A DNA stretch of 64,000 bases from Oscarella lobularis (Eukaryota > Porifera > Homoscleromorpha > Homosclerophorida > Oscarellidae): assembly GCF_947507565.1 (NCBI RefSeq), contig NC_089178.1:2852001-2916000 (forward strand), in the 5' to 3' direction. Positions within the stretch are counted from its first letter, which is position 1. Each line of letters starts with the position of its first letter. The position numbers and the translations under genes were made by a program. The notes beneath the pieces are model-generated. The model did no database searches and was not told the origin of the DNA. It saw only the letters and a list, made by a program, of their open reading frames with translations. Of this stretch, positions 41,701 to 56,200 are shown piece after piece.

Positions 41701-44700
41701 GCAACTGATGTCGTGACCGTGTACGTGTTTCACGAGCCTTCTCTTCTGTCGCCGCTACAGGACACCGGTTTGACGGGTGTAATGCTCAACTCTCTCATCC
41801 TCAAGGACGTGAGTGAGAGAGAGCGCGAGAACCAATGAATCCTAAGCGTTTTTCGCAGATTCCAGCGACGAAAGACGTTCTCGGATCTCTTCCCAACATG
41901 CTCAGCGCCTTGTGTCTCAATCAGCGAGGATTGGACGCGTTCGTCAACTGTCATCCATTCAAACGCCTGTTCAAGGTCATGCTTTCGCCCGAGTATTTGC
42001 CGGCAATGAAGCGGCGACGAAATGCGGACGATTTCGGTGAGGCGAAAAGTCGTTTCTGTGCTAAAAAAGTAAGACCGTTTCCTTTTTAGACGATACCGCC
42101 ACGAATTTAGGCAGTGCTATGGATGAATTGATGCGGCATCAGCCCACATTGAAGTCCGACGCAATGGCCGGTGTTGTTCAGGTAGAGAGAATAGATCTGA
42201 GAATTTAATCCCATATCTGGATCTATACTCTTCTCTTTCTTTCTTTCTTTAGCTCCTTGAGCAGTTGTGTGAAATGGGAGTTGATCCGAGTTACAGTGGT
42301 GCTCCTACGGGAGGAGATAAACGAAAAGCTCCGGCAGCCACTGGTGTCGCTGGTCCGACTGAACAGCAGGCTGTAAGCGGCGACGAAGCCCGTGTCGTTG
42401 CCGCTTCAGCTGTGGAGGAGTCCGTCGAAGCTCCAAGTGACGACGACGACGAGGGACGAAGAGACGCCGAGGACAGTCAGAGAGCGTCTCCGCAACCGAG
42501 TCAAGTCGCCGAAGCGGCGGAAAACGACGCGAAAAAAGTGGCGACGGCACCCTTATTGGACTACGCTCACAACGTGGTACGTAGAGACGGCGGTGGCATC
42601 GGTTATCAAACGGGGTCTAGCGTTCATTTTTTCTTGTCTAGGTGCGATTTGTTTTTGCCATTTTGAATAACAACGCAACCGACGATCACTACAGGGAATT
42701 CGTCGCCAAGGGTGGATTAGAGCCGTTGCTGAAGATTCCCTCCTTACCCAACATGCCAACGAACTTTCCCGTCTCGCCCGCCTGCCAATCCGTTTCAATG
42801 ACATGCAGAGGCTTAGTGGTATAGTTATTCAGACTTGTCGGGTTTGGATAGTGACAATGATTGACTCTTTTGTCCCGTAGTCTGTTGCTGGTCAACGAGA
42901 TGTACTGACGCAATGCATCAGCCGTCTGAAAGACGTTCTCGTTCGGCTGAACGATTCGTGGTCAGGTCATTCTTCCTTCGGCTCCGTTCTCTTGCACGAA
43001 TTGGCGTCCGCGCCGGCTCCGCTCGAAGCAATCGAATTGGCCTATCGGACGCCAATCTTGCACTCAATGACCGTAGCACACTNNNNNNNNNNNNNNNNNN
43101 NNNNNNNNNNNNNNNNNNNNNNNNNNNNNNNNNNNNNNNNNNNNNNNNNNNNNNNNNNNNNNNNNNNNNNNNNNNNNNNNNNNNNNNNNNNNNNNNNNNN
43201 NNNNNNNNNNNNNNNNNNNNNNNNNNNNNNNNNNNNNNNNNNNNNNNNNNNNNNNNNNNNNNNNNNNNNNNNNNNNNNNNNNGAACGCAATGGTTACGTG
43301 ACGCTTTTGCACGTGGACAATTTTTTAAATATAGGAAATTCAAGCGGCTGCACTCCGGACTTTGACGTCGGTCATTCATCTCGATAGAAATCCAAAGTTT
43401 GTTTGGGAGAGCGAGCGCAAGTGTTTCTTACCTAGCTCTTACTGTGTAGACTCACCACAATTATTGATGCTACTGGATCGGCCAATTATCACGGTTTTCT
43501 TCCGCGATTAGTCCGACGCTGCGTTACAGCGATGACGGGTAGGTTTCACATCTACGAGTAAGAAACTACGTTACTAATTCAACTAATACAAATCTAGATT
43601 CTCAGCACGAGGCTTATCCGCAGCTCTTTTCCACGGCTCTGTTTTCGTTCCTCTATCATCTGGCAAGCTCAGAAGCAGGTAGATAATATAGCTTTCTTCT
43701 ATGAACGCAGTGGTGGGTTGACACCAAGATTTTTTTTTCTTAGGTGGAGATGCTCTACTTGCTTGTGGCGTGGTGGAAACGTTGCTTCAGGTGATTGCGT
43801 GGAGACAGACGGAGCAGAGTCATATAACAGTGAGTCGATTGCTCGCGGTATTCTAAGAAGGATATCTCGATCTGTCTCGTAGTTTGTGACTCGCGCTGTG
43901 AGAATTATCGATTTGATAACGAATTTCGAAATGGGCGCTCTTCAGACGCAGAATGGATTGTCTAGTTTGATCAAACGACTTGATGTGAGAAAGGGAGGGG
44001 TGACTGGGGCTCGCACGGTGTTTTCTATTTTTGAATTGCGCCAGTTTGAAGTGAACCAATGCCGTCTGGTTTGTCCTTTTGAGTTGCCGTCTCAAGCTCG
44101 CGGGATCGGCGAGGAAGACTCGGGGAGAAATAAAGAGAAGGAAACAGCTATGGATCTTGTAGAGGAAGCAGAGGAGCAATCGAGCGAGGCACGTGGAAAT
44201 GACGAGACGGGTGCAAGTCAGATGGAAATTGATGTAGACAGGCCAGGACCTTCAACTGGTGGTGGGCGACGATCGTTCTTTACCATCATAATTCTTTGAC
44301 ATTTTCTTCTTATATAGCTGTGCCCGTTATAAACAAGGAGAAGAAGGATTGCGTTCAATGTCAACCCCAGAGAGCCGCACTCATTAAATCGATACTGAAC
44401 TTTCTCAAGAAAGCGATTCCGGACACGGCTTTTGCCGACAGCATTAGATCGAGTGAGACAGAAAATATATGAGCACGTTTTTCTCTCATCGCGACGCGAA
44501 TCTCTAGTTATGGACAGCTCGCTTCCCACTTCGCTCAAACACATCATCAGCAATTCTGAATACTACGGACCTCCACTTTATCACTTGGGTACGATGTATC
44601 CATCCTCAGTTCGCGCGCAGGTTTTTTTTACTTTCCTTCTGTTATAGCAACTGATGTCGTGACCGTGTACGTGTTTCACGAGCCTTCTCTTCTGTCGCCG

Positions 44701-47700
44701 CTACAGGACACCGGTTTGACGGGTGTAATGCTCAACTCTCTCATCCTCAAGGACGTGAGTGAGAGAGAGCGCGAGAACCAATGAATCCTAAGCGTTTTTC
44801 GCAGATTCCAGCGACGAAAGACGTTCTCGGATCTCTTCCCAACATGCTCAGCGCCTTGTGTCTCAATCAGCGAGGATTGGACGCGTTCGTCAACTGTCAT
44901 CCATTCAAACGCCTGTTCAAGGTCATGCTTTCGCCCGAGTATTTGCCGGCAATGAAGCGGCGACGAAATGCGGACGATTTCGGTGAGGCGAAAAGTCGTT
45001 TCTGTGCTAAAAAAGTAAGACCGTTTCCTTTTTAGACGATACCGCCACGAATTTAGGCAGTGCTATGGATGAATTGATGCGGCATCAGCCCACATTGAAG
45101 TCCGACGCAATGGCCGGTGTTGTTCAGGTAGAGAGAATAGATCTGAGAATTTAATCCCATATCTGGATCTATACTCTTCTCTTTCTTTCTTTCTTTAGCT
45201 CCTTGAGCAGTTGTGTGAAATGGGAGTTGATCCGAGTTACAGTGGTGCTCCTACGGGAGGAGATAAACGAAAAGCTCCGGCAGCCACTGGTGTCGCTGGT
45301 CCGACTGAACAGCAGGCTGTAAGCGGCGACGAAGCCCGTGTCGTTGCCGCTTCAGCTGTGGAGGAGTCCGTCGAAGCTCCAAGTGACGACGACGACGAGG
45401 GACGAAGAGACGCCGAGGACAGTCAGAGAGCGTCTCCGCAACCGAGTCAAGTCGCCGAAGCGGCGGAAAACGACGCGAAAAAAGTGGCGACGGCACCCTT
45501 ATTGGACTACGCTCACAACGTGGTACGTAGAGACGGCGGTGGCATCGGTTATCAAACGGGGTCTAGCGTTCATTTTTTCTTGTCTAGGTGCGATTTGTTT
45601 TTGCCATTTTGAATAACAACGCAACCGACGATCACTACAGGGAATTCGTCGCCAAGGGTGGATTAGAGCCGTTGCTGAAGATTCCCTCCTTACCCAACAT
45701 GCCAACGAACTTTCCCGTCTCGCCCGCCTGCCAATCCGTTTCAATGACATGCAGAGGCTTAGTGGTATAGTTATTCAGACTTGTCGGGTTTGGATAGTGA
45801 CAATGATTGACTCTTTTGTCCCGTAGTCTGTTGCTGGTCAACGAGATGTACTGACGCAATGCATCAGCCGTCTGAAAGACGTTCTCGTTCGGCTGAACGA
45901 TTCGTGGTCAGGTCATTCTTCCTTCGGCTCCGTTCTCTTGCACGAATTGGCGTCCGCGCCGGCTCCGCTCGAAGCAATCGAATTGGCCTATCGGACGCCA
46001 ATCTTGCACTCAATGACCGTAGCACACTCTTACATTCACATATTGACAATGCTGTGCAAGTTGACTCAGGTTAGAAACGTAAGCGCGACGGCAGAACTCT
46101 AAGACTAAGACGTTTTTTTTGTAGAATGACTTGAAGAGCTTGATTATTAATCAGTGGAATCAAGCCGTCGGCTTGACCGTTCTCGAGCAGTTGGCCGTTC
46201 TCTGTCGCTCTCTCGTCTGGGAGTGCACCGTTCTTCTCGCTCTCTGCACGCCAGGTCACATTCCCGAAGACTCTTCCTTCGGTTTGGACGATATTCGTCG
46301 ACTCGTGCCGGATTTCGACCGAAAATCGGCGACCGTCTGGACAAAGACGACGGCAACGACCGAAGACGACGACGGAACGTCGTCGGCGTCAGCGACGGCG
46401 ACGTCAGAAAGAAAAGACGACAACGAACCGGCGAACGGCGCCGTCCTTGAAGAACTGATGGAATTGGACAACGACGGAACGAAAACGGAAAGCGCGAAGG
46501 AATCAACAGGCGGTGCGGGCGGCGCGGGAGACGGTGGCACCGCGTCAAAAGTCTCTCCTCAACTGGCGACTCTCATCAAACACATTAAACCGCTATTGTC
46601 CATCGCCTCTCGTCTCGGTCGAAGTCTCTCGGAATTTTTCACAGTGCTTGTGAAGCTGTTCGTTCTTCCGCAGCATCATCGTCAGCGACGGCACTACCAG
46701 TCGTTTGTGCCGCCAAAAGAGCCGTCGTGGCAGTGCGTTGGCTTGCTGACGAAAATGCTCGTTGACGGCTTGACGTGGGACTCGCCGGCTGTCACTCCCA
46801 CGCCGGGAATTCGGTACGTCTCTCCGATCACTATCAGTCTATCACTATCAATCGATTTCTTATCGTTATAATATAATAGTCTCACTTTGCTGCTGTGCTT
46901 TGCGGGATTTTCGCTTCCGCTTCTGTTTGACGACAGCAAAGCGCCTTACCATGTGATGCTGCACCAATTTGAACTTCTCGGCGGCATTGAAGCACTGTCA
47001 AAGTAATCCTTGTCGCTTCGCGAACGAAGATGTCTCTCTCTCTAATTTCATAAATAAATAGAGTGTTTGACTGGGCAATTGAAATTGGGATTTCAGCAGC
47101 GTCAGGCGAGGGGAATTCAAAGTCGCCTCTCTTGGACGACGCTAGGGAATTCGTTGATGCCTGGCTTTTGCTCACGGACAGATTAGTCAATGTTGGCAGC
47201 GTTCTCAATTCTCACCATTCTCTGATGGCGAACTGGAAACCGCCGCAGAGTTTCGATCCCGTACGATTTTTGGTCAAGACTCATAAGGTGATTTTTTTTT
47301 TGAATTGATCATCTTTTTTTTGACCGTCTTTTCTCAAGGTTGCCTTCTCCGCGTTGACTCGCTTGTGGGGAAGAAAACCGCTTCGGGGAGAAGGAAGCCA
47401 AATGTGCGAAACGTTGCTGAGCATTTTGTGTCATCTTCTCGAAGGTGAAAACCAGATCAGGGAACGGCTTGAGATGGAGGAAAAGGGAGAGACGACAACC
47501 GCCCCAACTGGAGCTACGGCGACCGCATTGGCATCTACGAGTCAACCGCGTGTCAATGAAACGATGGTGCAAATGGTGAGATTGATCTCTTTTGCGTTGC
47601 CTTTGGGACGGGCGATTTTAATTATTTTGACTTAGCTTCAAGATATGGGTTTTTCTGAAAGTCACTGTCGGGAGGCGTTACTGAACACGGGAAACAATCT

Positions 47701-50700
47701 TGAACGCGCTATGGATTACGTATTGAGTCATCCTCCTTCTGAATTCTCCGCTGGGGTGAGATCGTGTTGTGCTCTGGAGTGTATCCGTCAATATTTGGCT
47801 TTTCATAGCTTCTTACGAATACTCTTGACCTGGAAATGAGCGAAGAAGACCAATTGGCAAGAGCAATCGCTTTATCTTTGACAGGGGATCCCGACAAAAA
47901 AGACGTAAGAGCCCGGGGGAGTTGCTTTGGAATTCTTACTAGAAATACGAATCAGGAAACGAAAAACGTTTCTCCTCCGGTCGACGATGCCGCTGCCGCC
48001 TCGACAACGGCGACGACGGAGACTCCGCTCCCGCCGCCGCCGCCGTCGATTGGCAACGACTATTTGACGAAAGCGGTGCTCGACGACTTCACGGCGGATC
48101 TGTTGCCGGGCTGTTTGACTTTGCTTGAGCACGTGCCCAAGTGCGTGCACGGCGTGTGCGACCTCATTCACGTCGTCACGAAGCGAAACGGGGAGAAATG
48201 GAAGCTCAATAAAGTCGTTCTTGAGCTCGTGTCGTCGGTGAGTTTTCATTGGATCTTTTTCCCATTTTTTCTTTCATTCTCGTTTTCGTCAAAAGCTCGC
48301 TAGTCGATCCGGATCAATGTTGGCATCGAGCGAAAACCTTGCCAATTGGAATCAAGAGGAGAAGAAGCTATTTCTGAGCAACGACGGCGAGAGCGGGTTT
48401 TTCACTCGCCTTCATTTGCTTAGTCTCTTGTTCAGCGTAAGTTACACTTGGCGGGGGGAATATCTCGTTGGGGGTTACACGCGCTCCCGCAGGACGACAT
48501 GGTTTTCTGCGCCGGTCATCTCAAAGAAACCGGCCTCATTGACCGTCTCGTTGAACTAGTTAGCCGTGTGGCCCATTGTCTTACTGCTGACAAAGAACTC
48601 GTTACTCCAAAGTAACACGATTTCAACTGCCTTATTCGCAGTCATATTTTATTTTGGGGATTTTAGTTGGCTTCCTCTCTGCCTTCTTGTGATTGATATG
48701 TATCTGGAAGTGGCGTCGCCGTTCTACCCGAAAGGCTCGAGAAAGAAGGCGAGTATAGACCAGTTAATATTTAGCCGAAAACAAACGAGTCTTTTTTTTC
48801 TTCAGGCAAAGCGAACCTGGCAGTGGTACGACGACAGAAGTGGAAACAAATGGAGTAACTATCCGCCCACCGTAAATGACGCCATCAACGAAGCGTACGA
48901 AAACAACCAATCATCGTTCACGTGAGTGGCTGGGAGCGTCGCTGCGTTTTTGCATCGCGGTATCCCTTTCCGGAGTCGTTATACATGTATATCTCCGCGG
49001 AAGTTCGTGGTTTGATGCTAGAGAAAATTTGTCTTTTGGCCCGGCGTCGTTGGCTGCTGGACCTTTATTCGAAGCAGCCTGGTGTTGAACGGCACATTTC
49101 TTTGTACTGAATCCTCTCTCTCCTTTGTAGGACGACTTCGACTTCGAACAGACGAAAACTTATTATTGATTTTATATCTATGACTCAGGTGCGTTGTTTT
49201 GAATGGGGAGGGGAAGTACTCTTGATTGTAACTGACTCTTTAGACGAACCCAGAAACCGGAACGGCTCGACCTGTAATGTTCGTTGAATTGCCGTCAGAA
49301 TCAGCGCAGGGTATCACTAGAGAACGTTCCTGGCTAGATAGAGATTCCTTCTCTGTAGAAGAGCCAATGGATTCATCATCGAATGCAACATCGACGGCGA
49401 TGGAAGCTAGCAATGTAAATCCAATGGAAAGCTTGAGCAACGATCAGACGAAGAAGCTAACTTGGTAATAGCGCCTCTACTACCACCTACCCGTTGGAAA
49501 TCACTCACTGCCGTTTTGCGTAGCATCATTGCAGATCTCATTGGTGTTCCCGTGGAGCCCGGCACTCTCAATGCGGCTCTACGCCTCTGTCTTCGTCTGA
49601 CGCGCGACTACGATCACGCGATCGTCTTTGCCGAACACGACGGACCGAAGCATCTCCTCTCGTTGAAACAATCGTCGGCATTTAACGGATTTCCGTCGCT
49701 TGTCACGCTCAATCTTCGTCACATTCTCGAAGACGAAGCGACGTTGGAAAGGAGCATGGAATTCGTCGTCCGATCGAGCGTCATGTCGAATGCAAAGCCG
49801 AGTCGCGGTGTCCGTTCGCCGGCGTCCGCCGCGACGGGTCGAGAACTTCACTACACGTTTCGAAAGCTCGGTCCGGCCGCTTGTCGAAGTTCGAGCCTAT
49901 TTGCGACGGTCGCCGAGCGCCTACTTCGCATCGTACCGTCGACGAAGAAAACGGATCGCGAACGACGCAACGACCAGCAAGCAGCAGCGATGGTGAAAGC
50001 TCTTTCCTTATCGAAGCCAACCGTTCGGCCTTTGTCGACACTTCAAGTGAACGTCGTCAAATTGCTTCTCGAAGCGTTGTGGAGCGAGAAGAAAGAAACG
50101 ACGGACGGAGCGGAAAATGCCTCTGGGGACCCGTCGTCGCCGTCGCCGCTTCTTTCAAAGGCGGCGATTTTAAGAATACTAGCTGAGTTCGTGCGTTCGT
50201 ATCCGGGTTGCGCTAAGCTCGTCGTCGAATATCAAGTGCGCGCCGGCTCCGTTTTGGCCTACATCTTGGATCATCTTCTTCCCGGTGGCGGCACCGCCGC
50301 CGACGGGAATTCGAGCGACAACGAAACGGCGTCGCTCGTTCGCATTCTTCTCGCGACAATATCAGCTATACATCACAGTCCCGATGCGCAGTCGTTGCTC
50401 GTTCAAGAGGTCAAGTCGTCGTTTCAGCGCGCTCTCGCCATGCCCGAGTGTCCCTCGAAGCACACACGGATTCAATCGCTCGCCAGTCTTCTCGGCGTCA
50501 TGACCGATCAGCCGCATCAAACGGTTCAGGCGAGATCGCCGTCGTCGCAAACGATGACGAATATACATCGATTGCTCCTGCGCAAAGGGATTCTGTCCGA
50601 TTTGGCGAAGGTGACGCACAGTTTGGATTTGTCCAGTCCTAATATGGCCAGTTCGGTCAACGCCGTCCTAAAGACGCTTGACTCGTTGACGTTACTTGTC

Positions 50701-53258
50701 AATTCGACCGGCGCAGCGGCGTATTCGCCCGGGAGCGATGCTAAGAGAGTCGGAAAGAAGCACGCGGCGGCAAAGGAAACGGAACCTTCGGCGACTGCGA
50801 TTGGTGAAGAAGCCGGTTCTGCGTCGATTCAGCCGACGGGAACCGTTCGTGTGGAAACGGGGGCGATTCAAGATGTCGAGCACGATGCGACTAAGAATAC
50901 CGGTGGTTCAATTCAGCAGCGACTTCGCGAGGAGGAACACTTTGCTGATCTCTCGACGTTGACGACGTCGCAGGACGTGGAAATGGACGAGGCGGTTGCC
51001 GCCGCCGAAGGACAGGATTGGGATATGACCGAAGTTGCGGTGCGAAGCGGAACGACGGCGGAGGAGCACGAAGCAGATGATGACGACGACGACGACGACG
51101 AAGACGACGACGACGACGGCGACGGCGAAGAAAACGAAGACGAAGACGGCGGAGCTGGAAGCGAACACGAACTGGAAGAAGAGGAAGCGCGCGAAATGGT
51201 TCGAGAGGTCATGGATCAGATATTTCGCGGCGGTGCCGAAGACTGTGTCATTGAGATCAGTTCGGACGAAGAAGAAGAAGACGATCATAGAGCAGAAGAG
51301 GACGACGACGATGACGACGATGACGATGGATCGTCGGTAGAGGACGACGAAGACGATGAAAATCGATCAGTCGACGACGAGGAAGAAGAGGTAGAGAGTA
51401 AGGCGTCCGATCGCGAAGGCGGCGAGGCCATGGATTCTTCCGCTGTGGCGAATCAAGAAGGCAACGGCGAGTCTCGCATTGTCAATACGCCGTCAATTCG
51501 CGTCGACCTCGTCGGCGTCGACGAAACGGGAGAAGTCGAAGAAGAAATCGTGGAAGACGTAGCGGCTGTCGGCGAAGAAGACGAAGACGAGGACGAAGAC
51601 GACGAAGAAGAAGACGGCGACGATTTGGACGACGACGAGGAGGACGACGACGGCGACGACGAAATGGACGACGAAGGAAGCGAAATGGAAGGCGACGATC
51701 ACATGGACGAAGTTCGCTACGGCGACTTGGACTTGGACGGCGTCGGAGAATCGTTTCACATGGAGGACGAACTCTACGCGAGCGATCGCTTTCATCAAGA
51801 GTGGATCGCTCACGTCGAAAGCCAGGGTATGTACATCGACGTCGCCGATACCGATTTGTACCGTCACATGAATTTCGGCGTTCCTCCGACGGTCGCTCCC
51901 TCGACAATCGACGAAGTGCCGCTCATTCATCCACTTCTGAATCGTTCCGTGCAGCGTACTGGCGGCAGTGCTCGCGGCGGCGGCGGCGGCGGCGACGCGT
52001 CGTCGCAACTATCAGCGATGGGATTTACTGATCGTGCGTCTCGAGCGAGAATGCGCGTCGTTCGTCCTCAACCGTTGACGGCGTCGCAACCCGCTGTTCT
52101 GCGTCGTCTTCTCGGTCCGTCCGTCGCGCAGAATCTATTTCAGTTGAACACGGCCGGCGGTCGAGGCAACGGAGCCGGAGTCGGAGTCGTCGCCGCACCA
52201 TTGTTTCACGCCGTCAATCCAGGCCAACGAGCTCGCGTTCTCATTCGCACCGATCCTATCCGTCACCCGTTCCGCGGCGACGGCATTCATTTTGATTCGT
52301 TAGACGATCCCTTCCCGTCTGCCGCCGTGGCGACGGCGCAGTCGAATCCCGGAACGACTTCGACGAGTTCGACCGTGCCGTCGTCGCTGACGCGATGGGC
52401 GGAGGAGAGTCGTCTTCTCGACAGCGGAACGCTGTTTCAGTGCGTCGAAGAATGCAAACGGCGAGTGCTTCCCACTCTGGAGAAGTGGCGAAACGAGGAG
52501 GAAGCGAAGCTCAAGGAAGAAGAGGAGAGAAAAGAAAAGGAGAAATTAGCCGCTGACGAAGCGAAGAAAGAATCGGAAGTCGAAAAAAAATCGGAAGCGA
52601 TGGAGGTGCTCACTCAAGACTCAACGCAAGCTGACCAAGCGAACGCTCGTCCCGTCGAGACGACGGAAGAGGAAGAGGCAGAAGTGAGAGCAAGAGAAGC
52701 GGCGTCCGATTCGGGCCCCACTCCGCCTCGATCGTCGGATTCAATTCGGGGTCTATCCGAAGGCGTCGCTTCGCTGAATACCGACACGCAAGTGAGCGAG
52801 AGCGGCGAAGTCGCTACCGCAACGCCGGCGGCGAATTTGGATCAAGCGGCTAGCGACGTCGTTCACTCCGTTGCGGATTTAGTCACCGCTGTTCAAAGCG
52901 TTATTCAATCGTCGGCTAGTCAAAGCGAACCGCCGCCTCAAGCGACAGCGACAGCGACTGCTCGACCGTTGGAAGAGACCATTGCCGAGATTGCGCAGCA
53001 CTGGGAAGCCGATACGCAGCCGGAAAATAGGGACGATCGAATTATCTTTTTATCGGCGCTACAGGGCCTTCAGCCTCCCAGAGACATACAAGGGACAACG
53101 GCACAAGAAGAATCTTCGAACCAGGCTCCATCCGAGCACGTAGCCCCGGCGATAGCTAGCCGAGAAGATGAAGAGGCGACACCTAGTACAGAGCAGCAGT
53201 CGTCTGGCATCGCCATTCACCCGACGTTTTCGCCGCTTCCCGGCGAAGAATCTCTGTC

Positions 53259-53296
<38 letters not shown>

Positions 53297-56200
53297 GCGA
53301 ATCGGGTGAAGCTCTTAGTCAAGCAGAAGGCGGAGAAGTAGCGCAGGCCATGGCAACAGGAGGAGGAAGCAGCAGCGGCGATCCGAATTTGGACGGAGTC
53401 GATCCTTCGTTTTTGGCCGCGTTGCCGGATCACATTCGCCAGGAAGTCGTCGCCGACCAGATGCGTTTACAGAGAGCTCGACAAGCCAACGAAGCTTCTC
53501 GACAAACAAACGGCGGTGGCGCTGGAGCAACAGCTGCGCCCGCTACTATAAGTCAAGAGTTTTTAGCCGCGTTGCCGCAGAACATTCAAGAAGAGGTTCT
53601 GCAGCAAGAACGAATGGAACAATTGCGACAGACGGCGGCACAAAGCCAGCCGGACGTGAACACCGATCCGGTGGCGTTCATGCAACAGTTACCGACGTCG
53701 CTGCGTCACTCGGTTCTTTCGGAAATGGACGACAGCCAATTGGATCTACTACCGTCGGAATTGCGCGAAGAAGCGCGCGCACTGCGAGCACAGCGCGACG
53801 CTCGCACCGCCCAGATGCTGCACGAGCGCGAGCACTACTATACGACCATGGCCGACAGTCGAGAGCTTCAGGCCGTGTCGGCGCTCAACGCTCTGTTTCA
53901 AAGCGGCGCTAGTTTGCGACGAACCGGCGCAGTTCGACATCATCGTTTCTTTCCGCGATTTCCTATCTACTCGCAAAAAGTCGAACAGCAGAAGGACGCC
54001 GAGCCGCCCGGTCGACAATTGCTCGATCGCGAAGCGTTGACGTGTTTGCTCGTTCTTCTCTTCGTCGACGATCCTAAGCTGCATCTGGCGCAGCTTCAGC
54101 GCGTCCTGCGGAACCTGTGCCATCACAGGGAAACTCGCACGTGGGTCGTCTCCACCTTGCTCTCCATACTCGAACACACGGCTATCGTTCAACCGACGCC
54201 GTCTCGTTCAGTCGACTCGTCGTCGACGAGGACGGCAATGTCGCGTCAGAGCATCGTTGCTTCGGTTCCGACGACAAAAGCGGCGGCAACGGCGGCGACC
54301 GAAGAAACGGTCGTCGGATTATCCTCGAAGCGAACCGGTTCATGGCTCTCGCTCAAAGTCGACGCGTCGCTCGGCTGCAAGGCGTCCGTCTTCGACGTCG
54401 AACGTAGCGGAAAAGGTGGCGGCAGTTGCGTGAAAATTGGCATTCATTCGCAAGCGAGTCCTATCGTCTTTCGTCACGCGTTGGAGCAACTCCAGTCGCT
54501 GGCGAAGGCAATGCCGAAATGCTTTTTACCGGTCAACGCTGTTCAGCGACTGGCGACGCAAGTCGGAGAGCAGAAGAGAAACGACGACGGATTGTCGTCC
54601 ATCGAGTCCGATTTTTGGGATTTGCTCGTGAGAATGGATGGCGCTACGGGCGGAAGAAAGGGAAAGGCTTCGTTGAAAAGTAACGTCAAAGTGGCGGCGT
54701 CGTCTTGTCTCGTCAAGACGGAAAACGAATTCGGACGATCGCCCATCGGTCAACTCGTTACAATGCTCTCTCATCCGATTATTCTGCGAAGTCAAACGTT
54801 GGCCGATCGCCTACTTCGTCTACTTGCGACGCTCAGTAAAAATCTTCCGGAAGTGGTGACGGACGACGGTACGAGTCGAGCCGTTATTCATCGTGCGCCG
54901 ACACCGATCGTCGGCACGGTGACGACGGAGAAGAAAGCGTCTGATTCCGGCGGCTCGGCGGCGGCGGCGGCGGCGACGACGTCAACAGAGGAAACGAAAC
55001 GACCAACTGTCGTCGACGAGTCGCTGATGCGTCTCGTCGTTGACGTCCTGTGCGGCGGCGTTTGCAGCGAGGAAGGCTTGAACGACGCGACGAACGTCCT
55101 CTTGCAGTTCGCCAAGCAGAGTCCGTCGACGCGGCAATCGGCGCTGTCTTTAACTGTGGAAGGCACTCGAGCGCTCGGCATTCGCGTTCGCGTTCAAATT
55201 AATAATCTGATGAAAGAGCTCGACTCGTATCGCGCCGACAATCCGACGAAGTTCCGCGGTCCCGAAGGAGGCGACGGAGCAGGCGGCGGCGGCGGCGACG
55301 GAGCGTCGTCCGTCGCACAGCGTTTGCAAAGCATGAAGGACGCTGCATTGGCGTCGTTGCGACCGTTGAAGGCGTCAGCGAAACGCATGGATCTTCACTT
55401 GCCGTCGATGGGCCAATTGACGTGCAAGAGCTCGGCGCAGTCGGCGTTTCTTCGCGTGTTGAAAGTTGTCCTGCAGCTGCGCGATTCGTCGAGGAAGAAA
55501 CAACGCGGTGGCGACGTCGTCGGTCAAGAGGAGAACATGCTGCAGAGTCTATTGCAGCGACGACAGCGTCTTGGGGTTTTGAGAGAGAGTACGTAGGACG
55601 CATTCTCCTGCATCGTTCTTGTCATGTTCGTTCTTAGCTTTGAATCGACTTCGAGCGTTCGGCGACACCGGTGACGATAGCGAAGCGTTGACCGAGATGC
55701 AACACGCTATGGAATCGTTGGAAGAAGAAGTTGGAATGCTTTCTAGTTCTATTCCAAGACGGCAAGAGCCGGCAACGGAGGGGGGAGAAGAGGGCGAAAG
55801 TTCGAAGAAGGATTCTAAAGACGGTATAGCATTTTGAAGTACTGTACATGTTGACTCTCATATTAGCGATTTCTCTCTGTTAGATGACAACGACAACGTA
55901 TTTGCCTTGCCGTCGCTAAGTCAACAGTTGGACTTGGACACTTTGTGGGAAATGCTTGGCGACTGCTTGACGGCACTCGCTGACAGCACGGACAGTCACG
56001 CCGTTTTGGTTTTGCAGCCGGCTGTCGAGGCCTTTTTTCTCGTTCATGGCACCGAGAAAGCATCCGCTGCCACCGCCGTCGGAAAACCCAAACAAGATCG
56101 GTCCGCATCTTACCACGGGTATCGACCGTAAATCGATTGTCTGGCCGACTTTGTTATCGTCGTTGTCTAGGCTTGCCTCTGGCGACTTTGACAATCCGTC

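Noticed and set aside
40337-46028. Genuine exon-duplication event enlarging HUWE1
   Set aside because: Introns recur unchanged and the duplication ends coincide with the edges of a 200-N gap; an assembly overlap explains everything.
51070-51710. Acidic repeat tract as a separate satellite or mobile element
   Set aside because: It is in frame within HUWE1, where an Asp/Glu-rich region is a known feature of the family.
50908-51907. Antisense frames of 99-171 codons opposite the acidic HUWE1 exon
   Set aside because: They arise from GAC/GAA repeats read backwards (Ser, Val and Arg runs) and have no independent support.
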